Shown: positions 48,501 through 62,800 of the stretch, piece after piece
Numbering within the stretch: the first letter of the stretch is position 1
Layout of the letters: every line of letters begins with the position of its first letter
Assembly: GCA_009760855.2 (NCBI GenBank)
Contig: WPIO01000020.1
Coordinates: 4,316,001-4,380,000, forward strand
Length of the DNA: 64,000 bases
Reading direction: 5' to 3'
Source of the DNA: Cristatella mucedo
Lineage: Eukaryota; Bryozoa; Phylactolaemata; Cristatellidae
Position numbers and translations under genes: made by a program
The notes under the pieces: model-generated
Told to the model about the DNA's origin: nothing
The model's database searches: none
Seen by the model: the letters and a program-made list of their open reading frames with translations, nothing else

Positions 48501-51500
48501 GCAGGAAACGGTTTCAAACTGAGTGCTGATAATACCAACCTAATGGATGTAGGCAGACCTAGTATCACTCAGAAAGAGGAAAGCATAACCTTCAAATTGG
48601 GCTCTCCAAGAAAATACCCCATAGCTTCAGAAAACAATTGTGGACATTTAAAATGGCCTTTTGCTAGGTGACCACATCAGCTCCGCAGTCAAATCTGCCT
48701 ACTTGCAGCTATGTAATATTGCAGAAATTGGGGCTGGTCTATATCATGGTACCACAGTCAGGTTAGCCCGTGGGTTTGATACATTCCATATCAAATTCAG
48801 AGACCCCTTGCATGTCTAACTGCCCGTGCAATCAAATGCTTACAAATGCTGCAAAAGGCAGCATCTGTAAGACTTCTTTAAGACTTCTAGACTTGTCTGT
48901 TGCAAACACCACAACTGCCACATTAAACAACTTCTCTACCAACTGCACCGACTCTCCGCCAAGTAATGCATCATCTCCGAGGTCCCATCACGCAATTTTG
49001 TCTTCTTGCTCTAGCTCACCTATCTGAAATACTTCTCAGGCTCCTCTTACGACACCCACTCTACCGACTCAGGTCATTTAGCTGATTGACGGCATCTAAA
49101 AAGAGTCTATAAACCCGCCTGTTCCTCACAGCGTCATACGTCATAAGTCATACAATCTTTTTTTATACGAATTGTCCTTAATGTACTCGTGCTCGCTGCA
49201 GTTTGTTCGAGTTATTACTGCCGATCATTTTACGTGCTTCCTATCTGGCTAAGTGAAATGCATAGAAAGAGATTTAGTTATCTTAGCACTATTTGTAAAT
49301 GTACGTTTTTATTCTCGTCGTGCACAGCATTGCTAACGATAAACTGCTGGGAAAGACACGGTCAGCAGTGTTACAGTCATACAGATTCTACTTGTCTGCT
49401 TGATGACAGGGATGAGGTACATAGGCATCCCATATCTGGTGCACAAATTCCGAGTCACCGCTTACGTGCACGTGGGCACCGCCGCCGAAGTCGGACAGCG
49501 TCAGCACGAGAAACGTGCAAACAATAGGCTGCAAGCAGCCAACTAACCAGTGCGATGGCAGCCATCGGATCCAGCACGGCTATGAGGTGAGTAGTTGCCA
49601 GGCCGCCACTGCTTGCTGAGCCACTGAGACCAGTGGTCGCAGCAGGGCTGATGGTGCTCTCGTTTAGTGTAGCCATGCTCGAAGACAGAGAACCGCCCTC
49701 AGCAAGCATAAAATGGATAAGCGCAGCAAACAGCCGCAGGAGCCTTGCGACATGACCCGGAGGTGGTAAAGATGCTCTAAAAAAAACGCGAGAGAGTCGT
49801 GGCACTGCAACACGCTCAATGGCCGGACCATGCATTGACCAAGCCGGCATGAGAACAGACGATGTCAGCTACCAGGTCACTGCTCAAAATGGGAGGGGGT
49901 GCCAGCTCACGGGCATAACAGGAGTGACCACCATCAGACCAACAATGCAGGGTCTAATAATGAAGGATTAAGAGGAAACAGATGAATAAGTCAGGACCAT
50001 GGCCTCAAATAAAAACATTATTCATTTGCATAGCACCTTAGAAGAGAACTCAATCTCTATTCAGGCGCTTCACATACACTACATATGGACTCCAGCCTAG
50101 GACTTCCATCATCGAATACATTCACCTTGACCTCGGTCGTTAAAGGGGAACAGCTTGACCACAGGGCCAAAACAGAGTGGCAGGGACGAGGCAGTGGCAG
50201 GGACGAGGCAGTGGCAGGAAACGCAAGAGCAACAGCAGACTGCAGAGCCAACTGTGGCATGACTCACGCGGTAGTTGCTGCGGAGGCGCTGCCAGCCACG
50301 GCTTGGCCACTGCTGACGCCCTGCTGCGGTCCTGCCGAAGTGATCCACGCTGGGTCTAGCAGGCTGTCAATGCTGATGCACAGGCGATTCACCACCTCAG
50401 TCACGATGGTCGGCAGACTGCCGCCGAAATGCGGCAGACAGCCGACGGCCATCTGCAGCCAGGCGAGCTGCACACGCCAGGCGTGCGGCCCGCCAGCGCA
50501 GCCCTCCAGCGCGGCGGCGAGACATCGCAAGAACGTCTCACGCTCACACAGTCGGATGCGACCGAGACCGGGCTGCACGTGCGGCTGGCGGCTGGAGCCG
50601 CTGCCTCCTCCTCCTCCGACGCTAGGCTCGTGCTGCCAGCACTTGGCAGCGCGCTGCTCGAAGGCGAAGATGGCCCCCGCCAGCTGTACCACCCGGCAGT
50701 GCACGACCAGCTGCTCGGTGTGTCCCCAGTTGATGCCTGCCCGATATAGAGAACACGGACGTTCAATATCGTACTCTGAGCGGCATCACAAGAGCAGCCA
50801 CAGCGCATGCTGGAGCGTCTGGCAGCAAGACGGACGCCCGCCCACTCGATCGTCTTCCGAGAGCGGCTCTTGACAATCTCGAAAATCGACAATCAGTCCG
50901 TTTTTGAACCGCTTCACAGGCAGGGATTCCTCTCCCTCTCCCTGGGCAGAAGCCCTGCCTTGGCAACTGGGGCGAGGCTGAGCAGCCCATCAGCTGCAGT
51001 CGTATCAAGCATTTCATCGCGGGGTAGGGACGGGGCAAATGGAAGCGATCGGTGTGCGTGCAAAGCCATACCGAATTTCGACCAATGCTCGGCGGTCCAG
51101 AAAACAAAGCAGTTCGCCAGGCCGATGACGACCCAGTGCAGGTGCTCCTTGGCGATCAGCTCGGACACGCGAAGCATAGTGTCGCGTGGCGGCGAAGGCA
51201 TGGATAGACTACCGATGGAACTTGCCGACTGCGTGATCAGCTGACACAGCACGTCCAAAGCAGCGACCTGTACTGCGGCATTACGCTCGGCGTCGCCGGC
51301 AGACACATGCGGTAGTGCAGCGGGCCATCGCCTGCGCAAGCCGTCCACTTCAACGCCCTCCTCGTTGACGCCGCCGGTGCCCGGGCTCAGCTCCGAATAG
51401 TATGTGCGGGCAAACGCGGCAGCAAGGCCGACGACGGTCTCGAGGAGCGTGGGCTCGCCGACCCCACTAGTGGCAGCGGCAGCAGCCTCGGCGCCGAGGG

Positions 51501-53838
51501 TGCAGGCGGCGTAGAAGTTGGATGCTGCCCTGTTACTGCTCATGCAGCAGCGCCTGTGGCGATGCATAAGCTCTCTCACTAGCCCCGCTGCGTGAGGCAG
51601 GCTGCCGATACTGTGCGCTGCTAGAGCGTGCAGCACCAGCTGCGGGCTGACGGCAAGCACAGCCTACAAAACGAACAAGAGTGTATGCACGCATGTCAGC
51701 AAGGCGATTGCTACTGGTGAAGTCGCAAGCAAAGTCGAACGGCAGGTTGCTAGCTGCTTGGCATCGGCGATCCGCTGCCCTCCAAAACGGGCAGCAATAA
51801 TGGCTGAGCCAGCTGCGAGAACGAACTTTCTCACGGGCAAAACAGCTGTCTTTTCTGCGGTGGCGAGCTGTCGAGCTTTAGCTTGATAAATCTGCCAGAG
51901 GCTTCACAGCCATGAGCCTCCGAGGCAAATAAACAGGGGGCAAAGTATGGAGACATTACAGACGGCTTGCGAATGAAGTTCATCCTGAAGTTCATATCCC
52001 AATCAAAGAAGACAACAAGTCTTTTGGACCCTATTCCCACGGTCCTGCTCGTACGTTGCATTGATCTGCTGCTGCCATGCATAACTAACTTCATTAATAT
52101 GTCAATTGCCTCAGGTCATGTCCCAGCACCTTTCAAAAAAGCTGTAGTCAGGCCACTTCTCAAGAAAGTGACACTAAACCAAGATAACTTGAGCAACTAC
52201 CGCCCAGTCTCCAGTCTACCACTCCTATCAAGGACACTGGCATGAGTCGTGGCAGACCAGATGAACTCATATATTGAAACTTTAAACCTTGCTAATAATA
52301 ATAATAATAATATTGCACTTGATAAAGCGCCCTCAGAGAACTTAATCTCTTTCTAGGCGCTTTATATTTGCTGCAAAGTGATAGCTAGTTCCAGTCTGGC
52401 TTTAGAGCTAATCACTCTACAGAGTCAGCATTGCTTAGGGTGTACAAGGACCTTAGGAATTCGGACATGGGTAGAGTATCTCTGCTTGTTTTGCTCGATC
52501 TTTCGGCAGCGTTTGATACTATCGATCACCAAGTTCTTGTAGAGCGCCTCTCATCTTGCCTGGGCATCACTGGCACTGCTCTGCAATGGTTCACGGTCTT
52601 ATCTCAGTGGGAGACTCCAGAGTATTGATGTGAATGGACACAGATCATCAGGGGTACATCTGAAATATGGGGTACCTCAGGGCTCTGTGCTAGGCCCGGT
52701 TCTTTTCACGGTTTATACTCTCCCACTTACCGATGCTGATTGCCAAGCACGATCAAGGCTTTCACTTTTATTCGGACGACACTCAGTTGTACCTTTGCTT
52801 TGATCCCTCCCAGCCTTCGAGCACCTCGAATTCTCTCAACTCCCTTGCTGCATGAATTGATTACATCCACACATGGATGGCATCAAATTTTCTTAAATTA
52901 AATGATAATAAAACTAACTTACTAGTTATAAGCAAACCAAGTTTGATTCAGAAATTGAAAAGGCTAACGCTCAAAATCGGCTCTGCCAGCATATCTCCTG
53001 TTGAATCTGCACGAAATCTAGGTGTCATGTTCCAAAGTGACCTTTCGTTAGACGACCACAGCAGCTCCACGGTCAAAACTGCCTACTTTCAGCTACATAA
53101 CATTGCTAAAATTCGGGCTTGTTTAAATAGGCATACCACATTTTAAGTTGGTCCATGCATTTGTGACACCCCGTCTTGATTTCTGTAAATCTCTGCTTGC
53201 TGCCCTACCGGCATGTGCAATTAGGCACTTACAGCTGGTGCAAAACTCTGCAGCTAGACTTGTCTGTCGTGAGCGTCGAAGTTGCCACATCACACTACTT
53301 CTCGCCGACCTGCACAGGCTATAAGTCAAGCAACGGATCGACTTTAAGGTTTTGTCACTCACTTTTAGGTCACTTCATTCTTTGCCTCCAGCCTATCTCT
53401 CAGATCTATTCCCCGACCAGGCCAAGCATCGTACCACCCGCTTTTCGAAATCCAACAGTTTACAAATACCTTGTACAAACCTTTGGAGACCGAGCATTTA
53501 GTTCGTATGCTCCCAAAGCCTGGAACTCACTCCCGACTTGCATCATCATATACCCTGACTTGACAACATTTAAAAAGAAATTTAAAATGCACCTATTAAT
53601 GACAGCATTTAGTGGGCCCCTTTGATTCGTCCTCTATGTGCTTATGCATGCTGACACTGTGCATGCTGCTACTAATCACACTTGCATGCTGGCCCCGTGC
53701 ATGTCCCCCAAACCATGTTATTCATGTTGTTTATCAAGCATAATATCACTCACCATTAAATTGTGTTTCCCTTTGCAGCAAATGTAAAGCACCTAGAAAG
53801 AGATTGAGTTCTCTGAGGGCACTTTATCAAGTGTATTA

Positions 53839-53870
<32 letters not shown>

Positions 53871-56800
53871 GAGCCAGTGACGGAATGTTTGCACAATCTT
53901 AATAAACCGTTGGAACCGGTTGCTTCAAGTGGGATATCACAAGACTTATGGTAAGAGAAACCTACTGCAAGAAGACACGAATAGCAATGCTAGCAATCTC
54001 CAAGGCTAAATTAGAAATAAGTGAATGCGCTTCATAAGATCTAAATTGCTAAAATGTTGAGTTAAAATGGTCAAAATTCCTCATAATTAAAAACCGTAGA
54101 AAACTCTCACATATTAACATCGAACTGGGAAAGCAATTGTTTATGGGAAACTTTCACTTCTCATTGAATCCTAATCTTGATCAAGTCTACCTTAGTGAAG
54201 AGGTGATGGTACACAATCACAGCACTAACGAATTGCACTGTGGAGCCCAAAGCCACTCCACAGTCGGATGCTCCTCCGGATGCATTCGAACACAAAAATT
54301 TCCTAGTGAGAATACCAACGATCATCACATTTCTAAGAGACCCCACCGACAGCAAACGGTTCTAATGGATGGGCGATGCTCATATATGCTTTGACGATGC
54401 CAAGCTGGCAGGTCTTCTGCCAAAGGACTTGAATACATCGTAAATAAACATACAGTGAGCCGGGCCAGAAATCGAATCTCATAACTCGCGATGACCGGTC
54501 AAGCGACTTTACTGCTAATAAACTGGCTCAGTGCGGTTTATGCAACTAGTAACACTACCTCTGTACATGAATAATGCATAACTAGGACTCGTGTAACATG
54601 AAAGCCATGCCCCGAACGAACTTTTAGAAAGAGATTAAGCTCTTAGGCTCGAGGATTAGAATGAAATGCATGTTCACACAGTTCCATGAGTACCAAGACT
54701 GCATGCAAGTCGGGGATGTATTGGTAAGTTTAGAAAATACAGGCCCAAAGGCCATGAGCTAAGCTACATGATATGTGATATATGTATTACATGTACTAAT
54801 ATAGTGTAAGTCAATATACAGTCGCCCCTCGTTTATCCCGGCTAATCATTTCCAGACTCTACAGAATTAAGTGAATTTCCGTGAAATAGGATTATTTATT
54901 TATAAATCGAATGCTTTTTGTAGTCAGAGCATCGAAAATCTGTTCACGACCCTCTAAATACGGTTTTAAACATTATTAGAGCTCCCTGGACAAGAGATAA
55001 CACCCCTTTAGTCACCATTACACTCTAATTACCCAATATATTATAGAAAACAATAAAACTCTTGCCCACATACAAGGAGTGGTCGAGTGGCTGCACCTGG
55101 CATTGAAGGATTTGCGGAGGTGCTCGAATCCATAGGCCTACAGTCCATGCATACAGTAATTTAATCTTAGTTGTAATGCAAATGTGTATAATTGACTGAG
55201 ACAACCAAATGTGCTGTATCATTTTCAGTAGCTCGGTCAACTTTTTAATGGATATATTTGAAAAAACCGCCATAGAGTGAAGTCGCAAAAGTCAAAGTGT
55301 GAGTGGCAAGGGGCGACTCTAATGGCAACGTCAGCAACACTTCAGATGGCTTCTCATTTCCACTAGTGCAATTTTAAGGTGCACTGCTTGGCAATGGCAG
55401 AAAGCCAAACATTTAGCAAACAACTCTGCCGTAGTTGATGGAAAAATGTACAAGCGTATGTGGGCCACCAGCTGGATTTCATAGCTTTACCAGTCGTATG
55501 CAACAGGCGCAAACTTAGCTGCTTGTCTGGTCTGCTGTGAACGCTGTAGCAGCCACATCACACCACTTCTCTGTGAGTGCCACTAGCTCCCTACCAAGCA
55601 TTCTGATATACAGGTCGCTTGCATCAGCCTACCTATCTTCGCTCCTTGCTTTTCCAGAGTGCTCTCACGCCAACCAATCGTCGACCAAGTCACCTCATCA
55701 TTCCTTGCAATAAACTGAAATCATTCAGTGATCGAGTCTTCAGTTCGTATTCAACAAAAGTTAGGAATTTGCTTCCGGCTTCTGTCTCAACCAGCATTGA
55801 TTCTTAATTATTTAAGTCTCAGCTAAACACACATCTGTGATGATCACCTTTTCTAAAAACACATCTGTTTTGCTCACCTTTCTCACCAATCTTGTCTTTT
55901 TTCGGTGTGCTCTACCTGCTTACTTGTGAATGATTCAGTGCATGCTACTACACAGGGGTCTTAAAAACTAGTGGCTCCGAGTATCGTCCTGTTTGCTTTT
56001 GCATGCCTGCCTGAGCATGATACATTGTTTGTCATTACCTTTTGGTGACAGCTTCTCATGCAGTAAATTGTACAAGATCTGATTCTCTCGGGGTGTTTTA
56101 CAATTATCACAGTCTTGGAAAGACAACGTCATGCCAGACAGGAGATACAATACATATCTTGTCGATTTAAGGACTTCAAACCACAGCTTCAAATATTGAA
56201 GACTAATGTAAATGCTAAGTGCAAATTAAACTAGTTTCAATCCTGCTATGGTACAGCACAAGTTCGGCTATCTGGCACTAACGAGTGTCCCCCAATGTGC
56301 ATCCAATCCCGAAACGTGTTAAGACCACATGGAAGGTTTGCCACAGATAGTGCACGATTAGTATGAGCACACAGTAATTTCACAATAAAGAGTGGATGCC
56401 GTCTGCCCTGGAACTGAGCGCTGATAAAGAATTTAGCCTCGAGCAGGGAATGACTCTGCAAACTTGAGGCTATCGGTCTAGTGCTCCAACTGGCTGAGCT
56501 ATCGGGAATACACTTCCAATGCCGTTTAGCACAAGGCTATAAAGTATTGGCTTTAAATTGCAACTTACCTTAATACAAGACAGTGCACAAAGCACCCTAC
56601 TCGTGTCATAAGCTTGCGTGTACAGGGCTACGTGAAGTGACTGGCCAAGGCGTTCAGCACCAAGCGTCCCTGGTGCCGTCACGTCGGCCGATCGGTTGCC
56701 CAGCTTGCCACCATAGCCATATGTGACAGTCGCGTGATTGGGTGGCAGTACGGTTGCAACCTACAGCCAGCCAAGGAGCCAAAGGACAGTCGGATAACGC

Positions 56801-59800
56801 ATCAGCTGTGTGCTTTAAATTTTGGGCCAGGTCACAGCAGTAGAAGCATGGCTACCTTGGTGTTGTCAGCAGCAGGCTCGCTTTTGGAGGCTCCTGGGAT
56901 ACGCTTTGGCGATGCAGGTGGACCCGGAATCCAAGGAGTGGCACAGCTGCTAGCGACACCGTCGACACTGTCGGCAGCAATGCTGCTCTGTCGGGAGCAT
57001 GAGCGCGACGCTTCAGATGAGTGAGAGAGCAACCACGAAGGCAGTGGCCGACGGTCTAAGGCATCAAACACTGTGGCGAGCACGTCCTCTACGATGCTCC
57101 TAGCAAGTGCAACGGCTACATCTGTGGGTTCACTGTTGGTACAGCTGTCACGATTATGAAAGTCGTCGTCATCATCTAAGCCGAACGTGATCCCTTCACG
57201 CTTGCACGTCTCGCTATCCAGCCGCTTGGCCCGTGCAATGATCTGGTCGAACGATGGCTTGTCTTCTAACACGGACGCTGAAGCTTCGGGATTCATTTCT
57301 CTGCTGAAGCATAAAGTTGCCAGCCTAGTGTAGCTCGACAAGTCGAAAGCAAACTGGATTACATCCACCTTCTGCACACATAGATCTACGGTGGCCCTTC
57401 GACACGAGATGCTTCATAATGCAGCACAAAATAACAGCATACCAAATAAGCTCTATCGTACCTCGAGCCTGAGTGTATGGAGGCATGTGGCCGAAAGCCA
57501 TCGAAGATGAGCTTATCCAGTGAGCTCTCCGATCCAAATGGATTCAGATGCAGCTTCACACTATCCGAACAAACGTGCTGAAAGCTAACTTCCGGTGACA
57601 AAGATGATTTAGATGTCGTGATGCCATCTTTGTCAACTGCTGTTACGGCTGACTTCACAACTGCCTGCGTTGTATGAGGAAACCTCTGGCTAGCTAGATC
57701 AAAGGATTTGACGAATTAGTTTGCACCCCAGATATAGGCATTTGATGTACAGTACAAAACGTCTAAGAACCAAGGTAATAACACAATCAAGCTACTTCGA
57801 GAGCTGATCAGAAAGCCGACTGATGTTTCTAAAGGACTGCTCTGCTCAAGCCATTCTTACGATACGGGCAGCTAATTGAGGCAAAACTAAAGCCCTGCAC
57901 CGAACTCATTCTAGGGCTAGTCCAATACCACAGCACATTCGGCAGGCTAGGGCAAGGCTTGCCATGACACCATTTTTAAACAGCAATACTTTTAATCTCT
58001 CCGGACAGAAAGCTATAGGTTAGGCATGCTTCTCGAATGAGTGAAGCCAGATGAGTAGGTCGGCTAACAAAACCTAGCCTAACCAGGTTGCCCCATCATA
58101 CCTACAACTTATCTGACTCAAGCAGTTTAGCTGCGTGTCTAACCAACGTCAAATCCTTTGGAGAACTTGCCTTCAGTTAGCATGCTCCAAAAGCCTGGAG
58201 CTCAATCCTAACTTAAAGCATGTATCCCCTAACTTGACAACAGTTAAGAAAAGCTAAAACTCTACCTGTTCCTCACAGCCCTTGCTCGTCATAGTGAATT
58301 GTCTTTGTGTGTTTACTCAAGCTGAAAGTGTTTATGTTATCACAAACCAATTACCACAATTACTTTTCAGTATTTGTGAAGTGTCTAGAAAGAGATTTCG
58401 GTGTGATATACATATTTCATTATTATTATCATTATTATTATTATTATCCTCATATTAGCCAAAATTGTCCAAACAATAAACAATCTACAAGCAAGCATCG
58501 TGATCTCCTAAAAGGGTGCTGACAGCTAACATTTAGGATGGCTAGATCTTGCATATAATGCAAGATTAATCAAATGGTAGTGGTTCTGCTGGGGATTACA
58601 AGTGGTACAGTTCATTGCCAGTCACCTGTCTTGACGTCCATCACGTGGTACTTGACACTGCCGCCTTCATGACTAATAGCATAAATTCGCCGCTCATCAA
58701 GTGCAGCTGATGCCTGTTCGGCAAGCATTTGCGCTGAGCTTTCGGGCTGGACCTCATTTCCACTTGCACCAATAACTTCTAGACGTCGAATCTCCACCCT
58801 ACCAACGTAGATCCCATGGACGTGATCAAATCAAGCAAGCAGTTGATGGCAATGTAGCTTATCGAACTGTCGAAGGAAGCAAAAGATCAGTGCTCAGGGC
58901 TCCGGGCTCACAGTCAGCTGACGTTGCAAAAAAGAACACTTACTGGAAGCAGCAGGTGGTTCAAAGGGCTCATCTACATTGCAAAAAATATATATGAGCC
59001 TTTTTTAAATTTTGAAGACACACAGATGTGTATTCACATGCTCCGCCGTTTACACGTAGACTCCAGAATATATATAATAGAAGTTGCTAGAACCGGAAAT
59101 CATAAATAGTGAGAGGCCAAGATGGTAGAAACACCAATAGTGGCCGTTGGTTACTGTTAGAGCTATACACACGACGAAACACGTGTGGGACAAAGGGCAC
59201 TACTTATAACGGCAGTGAGAGTGAGATATCTCTGGGCCAATAAGATGACGCCTCGTGCACTATAAACTTCTGCTTTCCACTTTAGCCAAGTCAATGCTTG
59301 CTGCTGCTAATAATAATAATAATAATATTAATACACTTGATATGGCACCTGCAGAGAACTCAATCTCTTTCTAGGCACTTTACATTTGCTGCAAAGGAAG
59401 CACGGTCGAATAGTTAATGTAGCATGCTCGATAAACAACATGAATAACATAGTTAGGGGTGACATGCACAGGGTCAGCATGCAAATGTGGTTAGTGGCAG
59501 CATGCACAGTGTCAGCACAATGTGCTTAATGTGCATAAGCACATTAAGGTCGAATCACAGGGACCCACTAAATGCTGCCCTACATTTGTGCATGTTTATT
59601 TTTTTTTAATGTGGTCACGTCAGGGGATATCGTGGCGCAAGTCGGGAGTGAGTTCCAGGCTTTGGGAGCATACGAACTAAATGCAGGGTCTCTAAGGATT
59701 TGAGATTTATACGAGGTAGAGGTAAACAGTTTGATTCCGAAAAGCAGGTGGTACGATGCTTGGCCTGGTGGGAGAGTAGATCTGAGAGATGGGCTGGAGC

Positions 59801-62800
59801 CAAAGAATGAAGTGGCCTAAAAGTGACTGCCAAAATATTGAAGTCGATCCGTTGCTTGAATGGTAGCCAGTGCAGGTCGGCGAGAAGCAGAGTAATGTGG
59901 CAACTTCGACGCTCACGACAGACAAGCCTAGCTGCAGAGTTTTGCACCAGCTGTAAGCGCCTGAGCGCACAGGCCGGTAGACCAGCAAGCAGTGAGTTAC
60001 AGAAGTCAAGACAGGATGTCACTATGCATGGACCAACGTAGATATAGTATCCCTGTCTAAACCGCCCCGACTTGTAGCAACGTTATGTAGCTGAAAGTAG
60101 GCAGACTTGACTGTGTAGCTGATGTGGTCGTCTAATGAAAGGGCACTTTGGAAGAGGATACATAAATTATGAGCAGATTCAACAGGAGATTTGCTGGCAC
60201 GGCCGATTTTGAGCGTTAGCCTTTCCAATTTCTGAATCACACTTGATTTGCTAATAACTAGTAAGTTGGGTTTTATCATAATTCAATTTAAAAAAAATTG
60301 CTGGTATCCATGTGCAGATGTCATCAATACATGCAGCAAGGGTCTGTAGAGAATTCCGAGAGTTTGATGGCTGGGAGGGATCAAAGCAAAGGTACAACTG
60401 AGTGTCATCTCCATACAAATGAAAGGGTAGATTGTGCTTGGCAATCACATCGGCAAGAAGAAGAGTATAAACCATGAAAAGAACTGGACCAAGCACAGAG
60501 CCCTGAGGTACCCATATTTCAGAGGTTACTCGGATGATCTTTATCTATTCACATCAACACCCTAGAGTCTCCCACTCAGACAGGACCTGAACCATTGCAA
60601 TGCAGTGCCAGTAATACCCAGGCGAGATGAGAGGTGCTCAAGAAGGACTATAGGTGATCGATAGTATCAAAAACTGCCGAAAGATCGAGCAAAACAAGCA
60701 GATACTCTACCCGTGTCTGCATTCCTAAGTAGGTCGTTGTACACCCGAAGTAATGCTGACTCTGTAGAGTGATTAGCTCTAAAACCAGACTGAAACTTAC
60801 TAGCAAGGTTTGAAGTTTCAATACATGAGTTCAGCTGGTCTGCCACGACTCGTTGCAGTATCTTTGATAAGAACGTTAGCTGGGAGACTGGGCAGAAGTT
60901 GCTCAAGTTCTCTTGGTCTAGTGTTGCTTTCCTGAGTATCGGCCTGACTACAGCCTTTTTGAGAGGTGCTGGGACATGACCTGAGGCTAATGATGTATTA
61001 ACGATGTTAGTTATGCATGGCAGCAGCACATCAATGCAACGTTGAAGCAGTACAGTGGGAATAGGGTCCAAAGGACTTGTTGTTTTCTTTGATTGGGATA
61101 TGAACTTCAGGACGAGGTCACTAGTGACCTCCTTGAATGTAGACATTGAGGTGCTGCAAGGAATTGAGGGACAGCATTCCAGGCAGGTTGCTGCTATCGT
61201 AGGGCTGGACTCACAGATCTTGTCAGTCTTTTGGACAAAGAAGCTAGAGAAGCGATCAGCTAGGTCATCACAGAGATCTTTAGGTAAGGAGCTAACATGG
61301 AAGTGGTTGAGGAGATGGTTGATCGTCAGCATTTTTGGATTTTGTGCATTGTGATTCAACAATGTTCTTATAGAAGCTAGACTTGGCCTTTGCTAGGATC
61401 GATTAGAACGATCTACACTAGCCCTCGTATGCCTGTCGATGGACAGTCAGTCCTGATCTTGTGTGTGCTTTTTCAAGCTTGCTCTTAGTAGACTAGCTAG
61501 TTTAATGTCTGTGGTACACCATAGGCCGTCTGGGCGAGGGTGCACAGTGCGTCTAGTCAGAGGTGCAAACTCGTCGAGCATGTCAGCTAGTGTCACGTTG
61601 TAGCTATCTACCAATGATGACAGGTCGGAAGGGTGCAGCCCCTTAAGAGAACTGATTATCTATTCGTGCAGCACTAGGAACAGGCTTGCCAACTGACAAG
61701 CGGGCGCCAAAGCTGCGACCGCCGATAGCAATGACGGTTGCAGCTGTCGGCGGCTCACCTAGCCGTGTCCGGATGCAGCAAGGCAATAAGAAGCGGCTCC
61801 ATGAGCCGCGACATGCCTCCGTCCTCCTCGAGCACGTGCATCAGCCAATCGCGCACCAGCAAGCGCACGGCAGCATCGTCCTCCCTCGTCATCGCCGTCA
61901 GTGCGATGAGCAGCGGCCTAGAAACGGCAGAGTGGCAGCCTGCGACGGTAGCACCAGCTGAGCCAGCTGAGGCAGCGCCAGCTGATGCACCATTCTCCTC
62001 CCCCCTCCGTTTCGCACGAGCTGACCCCCGGTCGAAAGGGCTGACCTCGGTCGCTGCGGTCGAGTGCGCGGCCGCAGCCCGAGTGACGAACGGCTGAGCA
62101 GCTCGAGGCAAGCACGCACAGCAGCGTCTCACATTTATCGTGCAAAAAGTCATAGCGAGGGGACAGACACGCACACGTTGTTCTCAAGCGACGCTCAGCA
62201 GTCAGTCATGTGCAAGCACCCGACTCGACCTGGCTGGCTGTAGAAATTCAATAACTTTGAACACTTCCATAACTTTCACACCGTGGCAATGTCGACCGGC
62301 ACCTCACCTCGTTCGGCGACATAGAGCCTTGTTTGGCCTTCGGTGCTTGCTTCTTCGGTGCTCTGGAGCACAACAACCGTTTACTTCTTGCGGTTTTTGC
62401 ACCGTCAAAGATGGCAACGCACACAGCTAAATGTGCCACCTCCCTCCCTCCGTCGTCGCCCGTCACTGCGATAAGTTCACCAGACGCGAGCTAGCAATCG
62501 TCCATGACTCACCTGGTCAGCGAGCGAGCTCCTATCTTGCGCGATTGAGTGCAATGCCAGAAGCTAAACAACTTTTCATATGCGTCGACTTTCTGTGCCT
62601 ACAGCGCCAGCAGGCGAGCACTCACGTCAGAGCACAAAAGCTCAAAATAAAAAGTCAAGAAAGACAAGGCTCAGCTAATGGTTGTCAGGCGCTCACCGAG
62701 TCCGAGCAGACAAGATTGGCGGCAATAACGTCCTCGACTATGGCCTCGTTCGGTACCAGCTGCAGCAGGTGGTTGAGAATGGCGCAGCTAATGGATGTCT

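Noticed and set aside
50085-50873. 262-codon + frame
   Set aside because: It is antisense to DOP1 exon i, whose - strand frame carries the conserved sequence.
51969-61680. LINE copies as possibly active elements
   Set aside because: Both long copies are 5'-truncated with several frameshifts and stops; the 52-kb copy also has an altered catalytic loop and a nested insertion.
61898-62187. - strand frames upstream of DOP1 exon c as coding extension
   Set aside because: The frame is open but lacks similarity, while splicing from exon b to 61917 reproduces the DOPEY sequence and phase.
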